This document shows positions 16,605 through 23,613 of a DNA stretch of 64,000 nucleotides, in pieces (within the stretch, counting starts at the first letter, position 1; every line of letters begins with the position of its first letter). Source of the DNA: Christensenella intestinihominis (lineage in GTDB: Bacteria; Bacillota; Clostridia; Christensenellales; Christensenellaceae). Below the pieces are notes generated by a model, which saw nothing but the letters and a program-made list of their open reading frames with translations, did not search any database and was not told where the DNA came from. A program made the position numbers and the translations under genes. The stretch covers positions 62,001 to 126,000 of the forward strand of contig NZ_MAIQ01000002.1 of the NCBI RefSeq assembly GCF_001678845.1, read 5' to 3'.

Positions 16605-17555
16605 TTAGCGGCCTGATTTCGCGTGCTTACGCAGCATACTCGCGCTGACCGCGATTCCCGCCGTGGCAATTCCCATCAACATAAGGAAGAGCGCCGTATC
16701 GGCCTCACCGCCTGTCTTGGGGGATTTTGTTCCGCTGCCGCCGGACGTATCGCCAGAACTGTTGCTGTCGCTGGTATTATCCGCACCGCCGTTACCGCTA
16801 TTGTCGTTGTTGTCACTGCTGCCGCTGTTATCCGTACTGCCGGTGCCACCGCCATTATTGTCCGTGCCGTCGTTCGGATCGTCCGGCGCGTCCTTATACA
16901 CCGCCGCCACCGACACAGTGCCTTCGGGCAGGTTGAACGAGTAGTAAGGCCACTCCTCGATTACCGCGCCGCTTGCGTCGAGGCACTGCCACTTATCGAA
17001 CGCCTTTCCCTCCGGCGCGGGAGAGGGAATGAGGGTCACCAGCTGGCCGGGTACCAGATCGCCGCTGGCGCCGCCACCCTCGAACGTGCCGCCTGTCACC
17101 GCCACGGGGGTCGTCTTTGCTTCGAACTGGATATTCTGTTTCACAATACTCATCTGGCCTACCCCCGTTGGCGGGGCCGGAGTGGTGATTGTGTATGAGT
17201 AACTGAACGCTTTGTGCTTGGCCGTTTCTTCGATTGAAATCGTACACTCATAAGTATTCCTCCCGTATTGGAGATCGGCATAGAGGTACTGCGGGAATCC
17301 ATAATAGCCGTTGCTGTCCGAGGTGAGGGTGTCGCTATACACTTCGGCCGCGGAACCATTAGGCCCCGTAATGACAACCTTCACGTCCTCGCCCGGCCAC
17401 CCTCTCTTGGTAACCGTATCGGTAACCCGGCCTTTAATCGCGTAAATTCCACCCGACGAGCCCGTGATTGACGCCGCCATCGCCGGAACCGCGAGCCCGA
17501 GCACCAGCACCGCCGCAAGAACCAGCGGCATTAGTATCTTCAATGTCTTTTTCAT
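16605..17555 (-). CDS. SPKTG-anchored surface protein with carboxypeptidase-regulatory-like domain (B)
   Basis: 316 residues. The signal peptide (LKILMPLVLAAVLVLGLAV, AMA site) precedes a carboxypeptidase-regulatory-like domain (about 40-110; IKGRVTDTVTKRGWPGEDVKV), a second beta domain with the PGQLVTLIPSPAPEGKAFDKW repeat-like signature, and a long Asn/Asp/Gly/Ser linker. The sorting signal SPKTGGEADTALFL, hydrophobic helix and KHAKSGR tail follow. The start was placed at the signal peptide behind GGGAGGAAG; a frame running 48 codons further upstream is not credible. The gene has an operator-like motif (17631-17654) 76 bases upstream that also precedes the kinase gene. Confidence 0.85.
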   Translation of the reverse strand: MKKTLKILMPLVLAAVLVLGLAVPAMAASITGSSGGIYAIKGRVTDTVTKRGWPGEDVKVVITGPNGSAAEVYSDTLTSDSNGYYGFPQYLYADLQYGRNTYECTISIEETAKHKAFSYSYTITTPAPPTGVGQMSIVKQNIQFEAKTTPVAVTGGTFEGGGASGDLVPGQLVTLIPSPAPEGKAFDKWQCLDASGAVIEEWPYYSFNLPEGTVSVAAVYKDAPDDPNDGTDNNGGGTGSTDNSGSSDNNDNSGNGGADNTSDSNSSGDTSGGSGTKSPKTGGEADTALFLMLMGIATAGIAVSASMLRKHAKSGR

Positions 17556-17630
17556 TTCTTTTCTTCCTCCCCAGGTATGATTTTTTTTCCGCTTTGATCT
17601 GCCCAAACCGTACAGACCGCCTATATTAAA

Positions 17631-17654
17631 ACAGTATACAGCAGGGTGTACACC
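17631..17654. promoter_or_regulatory. Shared operator-like motif upstream of SPKTG protein B
   Basis: ACAGTATAC-N8-GTACACC on the plus strand. The same 16 specified bases with the same 8-base spacer recur at 19884-19907 ahead of the histidine kinase gene. On the minus strand a TAATAT -10-like hexamer follows (near 17622-17627), so the motif would sit at or above the -35, as expected for an activator. Confidence 0.5.
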
Positions 17655-17753
17655 GCCTGACCACCGCGGAGCAGGGCGCTTCCGGAAAAAACGGATCAAA
17701 AAACGAGGAATACGGATTATTCCCCGGGCCGCCTTTTCATACGTGTTTGTGCG

Positions 17754-18542
17754 TTATTTCAGCAGCTTTTCGGAAAGCCTCGCGGCGGTGAACTCCGCCC
17801 AGCTGTAATTGTACATATATTCGCCGTCGTATGCTTTCAGGGCGGCGGGAACGCCGTCCAGGAAATCGTAATAATCGCATCGGACCTTTTTCGTATCGAT
17901 GGCAATATAGTTCCATTTGCGGATGATGATATCTTCGATTCCATGTTTTTTCAGGAAATCCATCAGCAGCAGTATCACATTCTGCACCATCTTTTGCATG
18001 GGGCGGTCATAGCCCCGTTCTTCCCAAAGGGCCGAGCAGATTTCGGCCGCCGTCACGCCGTCGCCGCGCCGGTCCACGAGGTAGGCAAGGAGTTCCTTGG
18101 CCTTGGAGCGCGTGCATACGAGGGGGCGTCCGTCGAGGAAAATTTCAAAGCTTCCAAAGCATTTGAACCGCACCCGCGCCAGCGCGACAGGGAAGCGCAG
18201 GTTTTCAAGCGCGTCCACAATGCTTTCCGGCCGCGCCGGTTTCAGGATATAACCGGAGGCGTACAGGGAAAACGCATCCTTTGCGTAATCCGAATAACCC
18301 GTAACAAAGATGATATTTGTTTTGGGGTTCCATTCCTTAAGGCGCGACGCAAGCAAAAGCCCGTCCACGCCGTTCATTTTCACGTCGAGGAACGCTACGT
18401 CCGGCGGAACGTCCCGCGCATGGGTAAGCGCGTCCGCGGGCGATGAAAAGCAGCGCGGCTCGCACCCCGGAACAGCCCTCCGTATGGCCCGCTCAAGGTC
18501 CGCAAGGGCGAGTGGTTCATCGTCTACAGCAAGCATATTCAT
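17754..18542 (-). CDS. Response regulator with SARP-type winged-helix output domain
   Basis: 262 residues. The receiver domain (1-115) has the acidic pair DDE at 7-9, phospho-acceptor D53 in FLDVKMNG, and K99 in YILKPA. The output domain (about 120-215; FKCFGSFEIFLDGRPL, RSKAKELLAYLV) is an OmpR/SARP-like winged helix, followed by a short helical tail. It overlaps the kinase gene by 4 bp and forms an obvious pair with it. It is encoded just upstream of the SPKTG genes, and the shared motif ahead of the kinase and protein B genes makes it the best candidate to regulate both. AGGAGGTC precedes the ATG. Confidence 0.9.
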   Translation of the reverse strand: MNMLAVDDEPLALADLERAIRRAVPGCEPRCFSSPADALTHARDVPPDVAFLDVKMNGVDGLLLASRLKEWNPKTNIIFVTGYSDYAKDAFSLYASGYILKPARPESIVDALENLRFPVALARVRFKCFGSFEIFLDGRPLVCTRSKAKELLAYLVDRRGDGVTAAEICSALWEERGYDRPMQKMVQNVILLLMDFLKKHGIEDIIIRKWNYIAIDTKKVRCDYYDFLDGVPAALKAYDGEYMYNYSWAEFTAARLSEKLLK

Positions 18543-19831
18543 TTGAAAAGACCTCCTTGGGGAACAATGATGGTGACGCCGGTTCCGGCGCCGGGGCCGC
18601 TCTTTATTTCGAGACTTCCGCCGCAGACGGAGGCGAGCCGCCCGCCGACGTTGGCAAGCCCCACATGGCCGCGCCCGTCCTGTTTCGGTTTTCCCGGTTC
18701 AAAGCCCGGGCCGTCGTCCGTAACGACAATATGGACCCCATCCTCTTTCCTGAACGTTTCGATGGTCACCGTTCCACCGTTTTTCCTGCCCTCGATTCCA
18801 TACCGCACCGCGTTTTCCACAACGGGCTGCAGCGTCAGGGCCGGAAGCATAAAATCCTCCGCTTCGATACGGAAAACGACGCGCAGCTTTTCGCCCAGCC
18901 GTTTTTCCTCCAGCGACAGGTACGCTTTCACATGCTCCAGTTCCTTTCGGAAGAGGATCATCCGTTCCTGCGTCAGTGAATCGATGTTCCCGCGCAGGTA
19001 ACTGGAAAACGTACCGATGGCCTCCCATGCCTCCTCCGGGTCGCGCATGCAAAGCTCGCGGATCGCGGTCAGGGAATTGTACAGGAAATGGGGCTGTATT
19101 TGGGAAAGCATAATATCGATCCTGCTTTCCGCAAGTTCCAATTCTTTTTCCTTCAACAGCCGTGTCTGGTCGCTTTGGATCACGATGTAAACGCCCAGCA
19201 CGAAAAGGGTCGTTGCGATATAGAGCAGCGCGATGCCGTAAATCCATGTTTGTACGACTGCCGCGATGCCGGGGGCCATGATATAGAGAAGAAACAGGTA
19301 AAATTCCTTTTTTTTCATGTGTTTGCGGTAACGAAAGATAACGCAGAGGTACACGGCTGCACAAAGGAGCCCTACGGCTTGGGAAAGCCAGAACCAATCC
19401 CCGCGGACATACATGTTGTTTTCGTCGATCCGGTAATACATATGGTTCCATTGGGAGATCACGACAAGCAGGATGCCCGTTGCGCATATCGCGCGGACAA
19501 TGCGAAAGGGACGGGGCGACGGCTTCGTTTTCGTCGCGATAAACGCCTCCAGGTAATCGGCAAATAGTGCCACGATGACGTAATCCAGGCAAAAGGCGCA
19601 GAAATTCGCAATGCGGACGCCATAATAATTCACCGGGTCCATCCCGCCCTTGAGGGCGATGGCGAGCGCGTCGCACAGCATAACGGCAATATTGCAGATC
19701 ACCACGCGCAGATAGAGCCGGTTGAGCCGCGTGTGCCTGTTTTCGCTGATTGCAAGGCAGAGAATGATGATAAACGAAATCAGGCTGCCAAAAATCTCGA
19801 GCGATATGTTAATGCTGCCAATCGTACCCAT
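18539..19831 (-). CDS. LytS/YesM-type sensor histidine kinase with seven membrane spans
   Basis: 430 residues. Seven hydrophobic segments fill residues 10-217 (roughly 10-28, 42-62, 72-92, 111-128, 146-166, 177-196, 198-217) with only short loops. A coiled linker and the His_kinase domain follow, with phospho-acceptor H248 in SQIQPHFLYNSL, then the HATPase domain (PVVENAVRYG, DDGPGFEPG, GHVGLANVGGRL). The input signal must be sensed in or near the membrane. It is cotranscribed with the response regulator (ATGA overlap). The motif at 19884-19907 lies 53 bases ahead of its start, suggesting autoregulation. Confidence 0.9.
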   Translation of the reverse strand: MGTIGSINISLEIFGSLISFIIILCLAISENRHTRLNRLYLRVVICNIAVMLCDALAIALKGGMDPVNYYGVRIANFCAFCLDYVIVALFADYLEAFIATKTKPSPRPFRIVRAICATGILLVVISQWNHMYYRIDENNMYVRGDWFWLSQAVGLLCAAVYLCVIFRYRKHMKKKEFYLFLLYIMAPGIAAVVQTWIYGIALLYIATTLFVLGVYIVIQSDQTRLLKEKELELAESRIDIMLSQIQPHFLYNSLTAIRELCMRDPEEAWEAIGTFSSYLRGNIDSLTQERMILFRKELEHVKAYLSLEEKRLGEKLRVVFRIEAEDFMLPALTLQPVVENAVRYGIEGRKNGGTVTIETFRKEDGVHIVVTDDGPGFEPGKPKQDGRGHVGLANVGGRLASVCGGSLEIKSGPGAGTGVTIIVPQGGLFK

Positions 19832-19883
19832 AATTACACCAGACTCTTTTGATTCGGTTCCCGCGGGAAATGTCCTTTACTGT

Positions 19884-19907
19884 ACAGTATACGGGTGTTT
19901 GTACACC
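19884..19907. promoter_or_regulatory. Shared operator-like motif upstream of the kinase gene
   Basis: ACAGTATAC-N8-GTACACC, identical in sequence and spacing to 17631-17654. It is embedded in several TGTACA-type half sites (19881-19916). Confidence 0.5.
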
Positions 19908-20024
19908 AATTGTACATCGAAAGGCCGATGCGGCCTGCGCATAACAGTGTATGGGAAGTGCTTGTGCCGGCTTGCGGAACAGGCGCAGCCTGCGGATGTG
20001 GGGCGGGATTTATGGGCGTACAAC

Positions 20025-20060
20025 AAAAAAGGCATTCCCGCGGGAATGCCTTTTTTTCTT
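20025..20060 (-). terminator. Terminator after rpmA
   Basis: Perfect palindrome GGCATTCCCGCGGGAATGCC with A run before and T run after, placed just past the rpmA stop on the minus strand. Confidence 0.9.
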
Positions 20061-20066
20061 TTTGTG

Positions 20067-20321
20067 TTAGTTTGCGTAAACGCTGACCTGTTTCTTGTCT
20101 CTGCCTTTGCGCTCGTATTTTACGATGCCGCTCTCGAGAGCGAACAGCGTATCGTCGCTACCGCGGCCCACATTGTTGCCGGGATGGATTTTCGTCCCCC
20201 TCTGGCGAACCAAAATGTTGCCCGCGAGTACATACTGTCCGTCCGAACGCTTAATGCCGAGGCGTTTGGATTCAGAATCACGTCCGTTTCTCGAACTACC
20301 TACGCCCTTCTTATGTGCCAT
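20067..20321 (-). CDS. rpmA: Large-subunit ribosomal protein bL27
   Basis: 84 residues with the family signature [20 protein letters not shown] and [15 protein letters not shown]. bL27 reaches toward the peptidyl-transferase centre with its N terminus. Most Bacillota encode an extra N-terminal peptide that the protease Prp removes; here the protein starts directly at MAHKKG, and no prp gene lies between rplU and rpmA, where it usually is. The two absences agree. GCGAGG precedes the start. Confidence 0.97.
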   Translation of the reverse strand: MAHKKGVGSSRNGRDSESKRLGIKRSDGQYVLAGNILVRQRGTKIHPGNNVGRGSDDTLFALESGIVKYERKGRDKKQVSVYAN

Positions 20322-20355
20322 TTATGAACACCTCGCTTCCACGTAAAGTCCAGTC

Positions 20356-20988
20356 TTATTCCGCCGGTTTCTCGGCGGCTTCTTTTGTTTCTTTCTTCAC
20401 AGCCGGTTTCTTTGCAGCGGGTTTCTTTTCCGCAGCAGGCTTTGCGGCTGTTTTCTTTGCGGCAGGTTTCTTCTCTTCCGCAGCTTTCGTCGCAGCCTTC
20501 GCAGCCGGTTTCTTTGCAGCGGGCTTTTTCTCTTCCGCAGCCTTCGCGGCCGGTTTCTTTGCAACAGGCTTTTTCTCTTCTGCGGCTTTCGTCGCAGCCT
20601 TCACAGCTGTTTTCGGTGCAGCGGTTGTTTCAGCCGTTTCGTCTTTCTTCTTTGCAGCTGCGGGTTTCGCTTTCGCTACTTCCGAGCCAACCTGCGTGAT
20701 CTCTACTTTTGTGTACGGCTGCCTGTGTCCCTGCTTTTTGCGGTAATCCTTTTTCGGCTTATACTTGAACACAATGACTTTTTTTGCCTTGTCCTGTGCA
20801 AGCACTTTGCCCTTGACTACCACGTCTGCAAGCGCCGGCTGCCCAACCTGAACGTCTTTACCGTCAGACGTCATAAGCGCCTCGAACGATACTTCGGAGC
20901 CAACCTCCGCGTCCAGCTTTTCAACCTTTACTACCATTCCGGGTTCCACTTTATACTGTTTCCCGCCGGACCTGATGATTGCATACAT
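20356..20988 (-). CDS. rplU: Large-subunit ribosomal protein bL21 with a long Lys/Ala/Pro tail
   Basis: The first 103 or so residues are an ordinary bL21 (MYAIIRSGGKQYKVEPG, FKYKPKKDYRKKQGHRQPYT). A tail of about 105 residues follows, built from repeats of the AAEEKKPAAKKPAAKAA type, doubling the protein to 210 residues. The tail resembles histone-H1-like or nucleic-acid-binding extensions and is likely disordered and strongly basic. The reading frame is clean through the tail. The start ATG at 20988 has GGGAGG upstream. Transcription should start from the promoter overlapping the end of rng. Confidence 0.95.
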   Translation of the reverse strand: MYAIIRSGGKQYKVEPGMVVKVEKLDAEVGSEVSFEALMTSDGKDVQVGQPALADVVVKGKVLAQDKAKKVIVFKYKPKKDYRKKQGHRQPYTKVEITQVGSEVAKAKPAAAKKKDETAETTAAPKTAVKAATKAAEEKKPVAKKPAAKAAEEKKPAAKKPAAKAATKAAEEKKPAAKKTAAKPAAEKKPAAKKPAVKKETKEAAEKPAE

Positions 20989-21071
20989 GACCTTTACCTC
21001 CCTTACCCAGTCTCGCCGCAATTCGGCCCGTATCACGCGGATACGCGTTTACGCCTATGCGAGCGGCTCAA
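20989..21071 (-). promoter_or_regulatory. Possible structured leader of rplU
   Basis: About 80 transcribed bases lie between the promoter and the rplU start. They include GC-rich complementary segments (GCCGCTCGCATAGGCG, CGCGTATCCGCG). bL21 operons of Bacillota often carry an autoregulatory L21 leader at this place. I could not verify the consensus. Confidence 0.3.
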
Positions 21072-21077
21072 TTAAAT

Positions 21078-21106
21078 ATATTACCATAAGGCCCCCGTGC
21101 TGTCAA
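21078..21106 (-). promoter_or_regulatory. Strong promoter of rplU-rpmA
   Basis: -35 TTGACA (21101-21106), 17-base spacer ending in an extended TATGG, -10 TAATAT (21078-21083). The -35 hexamer overlaps the stop codon of rng (21103-21105). Confidence 0.8.
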
Positions 21107-22632
21107 CAAAAAACCTGTGTATCGGAAAGCGCGTTTTTGTCGGTCACACGGGTAATAATGATCTGTTCCGGATGCGCATTTTTGGTGCTGCGGATAAAAA
21201 AGTGCGCGTTTTCAAAATGCGGCAGGATCGCCTGGTTCTGATTGTTGCGCGAAATGATATAATCCGCAAGCGTATCCGCCACGTCCACAATAAACATACC
21301 CTGCTCGTCCGGCGCCACGGTGCGGATAATTTCCCGGCGTACGCGCATCGCCATATTTTCAAGGTTATACACCCGTCCCGAGCCATTGCAGCACGGGCAG
21401 GTTGCCTGGGTCAGCGCGGAAAGCTTGCGGCGCGTTTTCTTGCGCGTCATTTCCACGAGGCCGAGCTCCGTCATGCCGAGCACATTTGATTTCGTGCGGT
21501 CGCGCCTCAGCGCTTCCTTCAGCGCGTCGACCACCTTATGCTTATTCTCTTCGGATTCCATATCGATGAAGTCGATCACGATGATTCCGCTGATATCCCG
21601 GAGGCGCAGCTGTTTGGCAATTTCCTCCGCCGCTTCGATGTTCGCGTTTAAAATCGTATCCTGAAGGTTATCTTCCCCGATATATTTCCCGGTGTTCACG
21701 TCCACCACGGTAAGCGCTTCCGTCTCGTCAATCACAAGGTAGCATCCGTTTTTCATCCATACCTTGCGCTGGAGCGCCTTGCCGATTTTATCCTCGATTT
21801 CATAGTAATCGAAAATATTCCCTTCGTGTTCAAACAGCTTGAGCCGTTTTTCCATGCCCGGCGAAACGATGTTTACCACCGCGAGGACCTTTTCATAATA
21901 ATCCTTGTCGTTAATAATAAATTCATCCACATCCGGCGTAAACATATCGCGCACCGTGCGGAACAAGAGGGTTTCTTCCGCATGGACAAGACGGGGCGCC
22001 GTCACAAAATCGGACTTTTCCTGCACCTTCTGCCACAGGCGGACAAGAAATTTCAGTTCCGCCTCAATTTCTTCCTCCGTCGCCTGCTCCGCGAGGGTAC
22101 GCACAATTACGCCCATATTCTCCGGTTTCAGGCGCGTCAGCAGCTCCTTTAAGTCCTCGCGCTTTTTTTCGTCTTCAATCCGGCGGGAAACGCCCACATG
22201 GTCCACCGTGGGCATCAGGACAAGCAGCCTGTTCGGCAGGGTGATATGCGTCGTTACGCGCGCGCCCTTGGTGCCGCCCGGCTGTTTTAAGACCTGTACC
22301 ATAATCTCCTGGTTGGGTTTCAGCAATTCCTTGATGTTCGGAACTTCAAGCTTCTTTTTGATGCGCGCCTCGTCCGCTCCTTCCTCGAAAATAAAATCCG
22401 ATTCGTCGCACAGGATATCCCCCGCATACAAAAATGCATTTTTGTCCAGACCAACGTCAATAAACGCCGCCTGCATCCCCGGAAGGATGTTGGCGACCCT
22501 GCCCTTGTAGATATTGCCGACAAGCCGCTCTTTGCCGCGCGTTTCAACCTGGATTTCCACCAGGTCTTTCCCCTCCATGAGGGCTACGCGCGCTTCATGG
22601 GCGCTTGCGTCGGCGATGATTCTTTTCACCAT
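21103..22632 (-). CDS. rng: Ribonuclease G (Rne/Rng family)
   Basis: 509 residues. The N-terminal S1-like RNA-binding domain holds GNIYKGRVANILPGMQAAF. The DNase-I-like catalytic domain has its two Mg-ligand aspartates in TVVDVNTGKY and IVIDFIDME. The zinc-link motif CPCCNGSG is near the C terminus. It is an endoribonuclease acting in rRNA maturation and mRNA decay. The length matches RNase G and lacks the scaffold tail of RNase E. The ATG at 22632 follows GAAGGAG with 6-base spacing; a codon five residues earlier is inferior. It sits in the conserved order radical SAM, DUF2344, rng, rplU. Confidence 0.95.
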   Translation of the reverse strand: MVKRIIADASAHEARVALMEGKDLVEIQVETRGKERLVGNIYKGRVANILPGMQAAFIDVGLDKNAFLYAGDILCDESDFIFEEGADEARIKKKLEVPNIKELLKPNQEIMVQVLKQPGGTKGARVTTHITLPNRLLVLMPTVDHVGVSRRIEDEKKREDLKELLTRLKPENMGVIVRTLAEQATEEEIEAELKFLVRLWQKVQEKSDFVTAPRLVHAEETLLFRTVRDMFTPDVDEFIINDKDYYEKVLAVVNIVSPGMEKRLKLFEHEGNIFDYYEIEDKIGKALQRKVWMKNGCYLVIDETEALTVVDVNTGKYIGEDNLQDTILNANIEAAEEIAKQLRLRDISGIIVIDFIDMESEENKHKVVDALKEALRRDRTKSNVLGMTELGLVEMTRKKTRRKLSALTQATCPCCNGSGRVYNLENMAMRVRREIIRTVAPDEQGMFIVDVADTLADYIISRNNQNQAILPHFENAHFFIRSTKNAHPEQIIITRVTDKNALSDTQVFC

Positions 22633-22650
22633 CGTAGGCTCCTTCAAATT

Positions 22651-23316
22651 TTAAAAACTATATTCCTGAAACGGGATTCTCTCCCCGTTCGCTACCGTAT
22701 AACATTCTGTCCGGCAAACGCTGTATTCCGCGTCAAGCCCCGCTTCAAGCAGCAAAGCGTTTGCAACCACCGCCGGATTGAGCGCTCCGTCGCTCGCGTT
22801 CTTGAGAAGCAGCCTGACCTCGTCCCCGTCCATGCCGATTTCAAGGATCAGCGGGCGGATATCAAGCTCCCGGCCCTTCCTGTCTTTTGCAGCATACTCC
22901 CGTGCCATACGCACCTTTTCCGCCGCATTCCTTATTTTATCACAATCCTGCGCATTTTTGAAATGAATTTTTACCCGGTAGGAGGCGCTCTCGTTCTGCG
23001 CCATTAATTTTTTCGTCCCCGTCGCCTCATGCACGTCCAGGATACGCAATTCCTGGGGCAAGGCAGCGTTCAGCGCGTCCCTGACCTTCTCCGGCTCCAT
23101 CTCCCGCGCGAGGGAAAGCTCGAGATAGTCCCCGTCCGTTTCATAGCCCACCGAGAGCGGGGACGCAAACGACATCACAATATGCGGGTTAAACCCCTGC
23201 GAATATTCCGCCGGAATTCCCGCGCGCCGCACCGCGCGCCCGAAGGTACGCTGCATATCGAGGTGGGAGATGTATTTGACTGCTCCGTGGCGGCTGTATT
23301 TGATGATTAATTTCAT
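22651..23316 (-). CDS. Radical SAM-linked protein, DUF2344 (TIGR03936)
   Basis: 221 residues. The N-terminal signature MKLIIKYSRHGAVKYISHLDMQRTFGRA and GFNPHIVMSFASPLSVGYETDGDY identify DUF2344. The family always travels with the TIGR03960 radical SAM protein, sometimes fused to it, and is thought to work with it, possibly on tRNA or ribosomal targets; the reaction is not known. The radical SAM gene lies upstream on the same strand, but about 280 bases of repeat-rich DNA have come between them. The first 11-12 codons and the RBS are duplicated upstream (see 23447-23494). Confidence 0.92.
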   Translation of the reverse strand: MKLIIKYSRHGAVKYISHLDMQRTFGRAVRRAGIPAEYSQGFNPHIVMSFASPLSVGYETDGDYLELSLAREMEPEKVRDALNAALPQELRILDVHEATGTKKLMAQNESASYRVKIHFKNAQDCDKIRNAAEKVRMAREYAAKDRKGRELDIRPLILEIGMDGDEVRLLLKNASDGALNPAVVANALLLEAGLDAEYSVCRTECYTVANGERIPFQEYSF

Positions 23317-23494
23317 GTGTCCTTTTCCTTCGTTTTTAGAGGAAGTTCTTTTTCCTCTCTCGCATTTCGCTCGTTCTTCAAAAGAACCGCTGAACTATCA
23401 CAATTTGCCTCTCGCTTCCGCTCCGTCAAATCGGATATTTCATGCGTGCTCCGTGGCGGCTGTATTTGATGATTAATTTCATGTGTCCTTTTCC
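23281..23494 (-). repeat. 48-bp exact direct repeat duplicating the DUF2344 start, with an 18-codon mini-ORF
   Basis: Positions 23281-23328 and 23447-23494 are identical over 48 bp and 166 bp apart. Each contains RBS, ATG and the first 11 codons. The upstream copy opens a reading frame (23426-23482) of 18 codons, MKLIIKYSRHGARMKYPI, then stop. The 118 bases between hold two hairpins (GAGGAA/TTCCTC and GTTCTT/AAGAAC). Translation of the mini-ORF could affect the true gene. Confidence 0.75.
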
Positions 23495-23502
23495 CTTATC
23501 AT

Positions 23503-23613
23503 CAAGTAATAAGTTATAGGTAATAATGAATAATTATGGTGTGCGCCTGCGGCGCACTTTATATATTTGCCGCGAAGCGGCACCTTACCTGTTACTTATT
23601 ACCTGTTTACTTG
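23503..23613. repeat. MITE-like palindromic element overlapping the end of the radical SAM gene
   Basis: About 111 bp with imperfect terminal inverted arms (CAAGTAATAAG at one end, CTTATTACCTGTTTACTTG at the other) and two inner hairpins, GTGCGCC/GGCGCAC and TGCCGC/GCGGCA. No coding capacity. Its last 15 bases supply codons for Gln-Val-Asn-Arg and the stop of the radical SAM gene. Confidence 0.6.

Noticed and set aside
20315-20746. Long frame opposite the rplU tail (Phe/Ala/Gly-rich)
   Set aside because: It is the antisense of the Lys/Ala/Pro repeats of bL21 and has no RBS or homology.
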